Source: Candidatus Competibacteraceae bacterium
GTDB taxonomy: Bacteria > Pseudomonadota > Gammaproteobacteria > Competibacterales > Competibacteraceae
Assembly: GCA_020445005.1 (NCBI GenBank)
Contig: JAGRHM010000610.1
Coordinates: forward strand, 1-6,152
DNA length: 6,152 bases
Direction: 5' to 3'
Made by a program: the position numbers and the translations under genes. Shown here piece after piece: positions 4,754 through 6,152 of this stretch (its first letter is position 1; every line of letters begins with the position of its first letter). The notes beneath the pieces are model-generated. The model was not told the origin of the DNA and did not search any database. It saw nothing but the letters and a program-made list of their open reading frames with translations.

Positions 4754-4903
4754 CTATAGATTCCCCATCTGGCGCAGGTCTGTAAGTTGCGGTAACTGGT
4801 TAAGATTGAACCGGTCCAACAAGTCCAGATTAAGCGGGTCAAATGGCGCGATCGGTGCGATGATATTATAAGCTATTAATTTATATTGTTTTAAATTTGG
4901 CAT
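4754..4903 (-). CDS. Possible small Leu-rich protein (49 aa)
   Basis: A minus-strand ORF from the ATG at 4903 to the TAG at 4754 encodes 49 aa starting MPNLKQYKLIAYNI and then PIAPFDPLNLDLLDRF, ending NLNQLPQLTDLRQMGNL. An in-frame ATG at 4921 would make it 55 aa. The regular Leu/Asn/Asp spacing looks more protein-like than random, but neither start has a Shine-Dalgarno and a good -10 lies inside the ORF. It is either a real small gene ahead of the 68-aa gene, a remnant of a larger one, or chance. Function unknown. Confidence 0.3.
   Translation of the reverse strand: MPNLKQYKLIAYNIIAPIAPFDPLNLDLLDRFNLNQLPQLTDLRQMGNL
4865..4870 (-). promoter_or_regulatory. Candidate -10 element TATAAT, minus strand
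   Basis: Read on the minus strand this is a perfect TATAAT in an A/T-rich island, with TTAAAA 18 bp upstream as a partial -35. It would start a transcript near 4857 with a long leader (about 290 nt) to the 68-aa gene. It conflicts with translation of the 49-aa ORF, so at most one of the two calls is right. Confidence 0.25.
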
Positions 4904-4962
4904 TTTTGATGCTAAATTCATCGCCGCGCAATGGGCAAGGGGAAAGTCGGGGCGCTCTGGAT

Positions 4963-4982
4963 AATTTCTCCCTCAAGAAATT
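4963..4982. repeat. 7-bp inverted repeat, 6-nt loop
   Basis: AATTTCT (4963-4969) pairs with AGAAATT (4976-4982) around a CCCTCA loop, upstream of the plus-strand gene. It might be an operator or a weak hairpin; no function can be assigned. Confidence 0.3.
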
Positions 4983-5093
4983 GTCTTAAAAAATTACAGA
5001 TGTTCTTTCTTTGACCAAGCATGAGCGCAACCGTTCCGCCTGTCCTGCGTCTGATTTTTTCAAGCGATTCACCCCCTGGAATGAGGAGCGCAA

Positions 5094-5162
5094 ATGCCTC
5101 TTCGCCAAATCAAAACGCTGTCCAAACTGCCTGGAGAAGACCTCTATGCCTACGCTCAATGA
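5094..5162 (+). CDS. Possible 22-aa leader peptide overlapping the next gene
   Basis: The ATG at 5094 has a strong Shine-Dalgarno (GAGGAG, 5 nt spacing) and opens a 22-codon ORF (MPLRQIKTLSKL, then PGEDLYAYAQ) ending with TGA at 5160-5162, 17 bp inside the following gene. It could couple translation to that gene, or be the true start of a gene whose frame was shifted by one indel before 5146. It has no attenuation-type codon run. Confidence 0.25.
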   Translation: MPLRQIKTLSKLPGEDLYAYAQ

Positions 5163-6152
5163 TTACCATGACAGACTGACTGGCTTGAAAGAGAAGTACA
5201 TGCGGTATTGGGTCAATCCCTACAGCTCTGCTTATGCTGATGCGCACGAGCAGTTTCACAAGACGCTGGATGATCAAAGTAAATACGACGCCATGAAGGC
5301 GGAGTTGTTCATGATGGCGGTCACGTTAGGAATAGGGGCCGGCCTTGGCGCTTTATACGGGAAAACGGCTTTGAAAGCCGTGGCTTTCGATAAGGCGCTC
5401 AAAATCGTGTGCGACCGGAACATGAACCGTGTTTTCAACCTGATGCACACCGTCAGTAGCAGCCCTTCGGGCAGTTTCTTGGTAGGCGCGTTGTGGGATG
5501 AAGCCGCTAAGAAAGTGGGCGACACGGTCAAAACCCAGGTGCAGAAGCTGATGACCTCTGTGCCGGTTAAAGAACAGACCATCGCCAATCCGACCAGCTT
5601 CCGCAACAGCCTCCAGAATTATCTTCTAGATTATGTGATAGCGGCTCGGGATACTTGCATTGCCTTGCAAGATAGCAACCTTTCGGAAGGCGAGAAGCAA
5701 AAATTCGCTGGTGCGATGTTTGACGCGCCTTTCTTCAAAAACGCCCCTGTGACTGAGATCATTGGGCCTCAGGATGTCGCCGCGAAGGATATTGAATTGT
5801 CATTCTACATGGTGCTGCTCATGAACAGCGATCGGATTATGAAGACCACCTACTATGTGCGTGGCGCGCATGAAGGCAAGCGCGTGTCTTATCGGCCGAT
5901 CAACGTCCCGACCACAGACCCCAAATATCCTAAGCCGACCAGTTCCCATTCCCACGGACTCGGGTACATCGAAGACACCTTCGAAACCATCGATTACATC
6001 AGCCCCGGTTCGAAAGTCGCTGAACGGATCGACAAGCTTCATAATGAGCGTTTCGGCAGCAAGTTTTTCAAGGACGCCACTTTTTTTTCCTGGGGTTTCG
6101 ATGCGAATGAAATCAGGGCGGCGGAAAAGATGAATGAAAGAATTCAGGCGAA
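5146..6152 (+). CDS. Unknown protein with glycine-zipper segment, 3' end outside window
   Basis: The frame stays open from the ATG at 5146 to the window edge (335 codons, incomplete). I do not recognise the family. The start is supported by GGAG 9 nt upstream. Residues 1-50 are polar and aromatic-rich (MPTLNDYHDRLTGLKEKY, then MRYWVNPY). Residues about 54-72 form a short hydrophobic Gly-rich stretch, LGIGAGLGALYG, containing GxxxGxxxG (Gly64, 68, 72), which could insert in a membrane or mediate helix packing. The rest looks like a soluble mixed alpha/beta protein, with SSHSHGLGYIEDTFET at about 270-285 as the most distinctive motif. Base composition resembles the minus-strand genes, so it is not obviously foreign to them. 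It is divergent from the signalling operon. A secreted effector, toxin or mobile-element cargo protein are all possible, but nothing in the sequence decides. Confidence 0.75.
   Translation, partial: MPTLNDYHDRLTGLKEKYMRYWVNPYSSAYADAHEQFHKTLDDQSKYDAMKAELFMMAVTLGIGAGLGALYGKTALKAVAFDKALKIVCDRNMNRVFNLMHTVSSSPSGSFLVGALWDEAAKKVGDTVKTQVQKLMTSVPVKEQTIANPTSFRNSLQNYLLDYVIAARDTCIALQDSNLSEGEKQKFAGAMFDAPFFKNAPVTEIIGPQDVAAKDIELSFYMVLLMNSDRIMKTTYYVRGAHEGKRVSYRPINVPTTDPKYPKPTSSHSHGLGYIEDTFETIDYISPGSKVAERIDKLHNERFGSKFFKDATFFSWGFDANEIRAAEKMNERIQA

Larger units (their letters stand above)
4566..5145. other. 580-bp divergent intergenic region
   Basis: This region separates the minus-strand signalling genes from the plus-strand gene at 5146. 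It should hold both divergent promoters. It contains the TACGACAA repeat pair (4608-4634), a short minus-strand ORF (4754-4903), a candidate TATAAT (4865-4870), a small hairpin (4963-4982) and a 22-codon ORF (5094-5162). The plus frame of the 5146 gene stays open upstream to 4990 and reads codon-like, with a C-x2-C pair (RCPNC) at about 5116-5130, but it has only a TTG (5011) as possible start and no Shine-Dalgarno. No RNA gene or insertion sequence was recognised. Confidence 0.6.

Overview
The window looks like the replication region of a proteobacterial (probably gammaproteobacterial) plasmid or plasmid-derived element, with an attached signal-transduction cassette. The evidence is a RepA_C-type initiator gene next to an AT-rich segment that carries two perfect DnaA boxes and short direct repeats. 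Coding DNA has moderate to high GC and is separated by very AT-rich regulatory islands at about 1-250, 2560-2740, 4580-4640 and 4860-4920. No tRNA, rRNA, CRISPR array or transposase was found.

Layout: 1-329 is a putative origin. From 4565 down to 330 everything is on the minus strand. In transcription order it holds an unknown 68-aa protein, a two-TM sensor module joined out of frame to a HisKA_3-type histidine kinase, a NarL/FixJ response regulator whose start overlaps the kinase end, and a 177-bp AT-rich control region with twin dyads and hairpins. Then come a receiver-like protein without a phosphoacceptor Asp, a chimera of an MCP-like helical segment and an RsbT-like GHKL domain, and repA, whose ATG overlaps the chimera's stop codon (ATGA). 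A 580-bp divergent intergenic region (4566-5145) separates this set from a plus-strand gene of unknown function that starts at 5146 and runs off the end of the window.

How the genes may work together (inference): the response regulator keeps all its phosphorylation residues. Twin 17-bp dyads spaced exactly 22 bp lie upstream of the receiver-like/chimera/repA operon, so the regulator may control production of the replication initiator. Three of the signalling proteins lack a key catalytic residue. The kinase has Arg for the phosphoacceptor His but keeps the DxxxQ phosphatase signature and the ATP site. The receiver-like protein has Pro at the phospho-Asp position. The GHKL domain has Ser for the N-box Glu. 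Either this is a decaying module or it is a phosphatase and partner-switching circuit that couples plasmid replication to host state. The tight repA coupling and the ordered operator favour the second reading, but the frameshift between the sensor and kinase parts is a warning.
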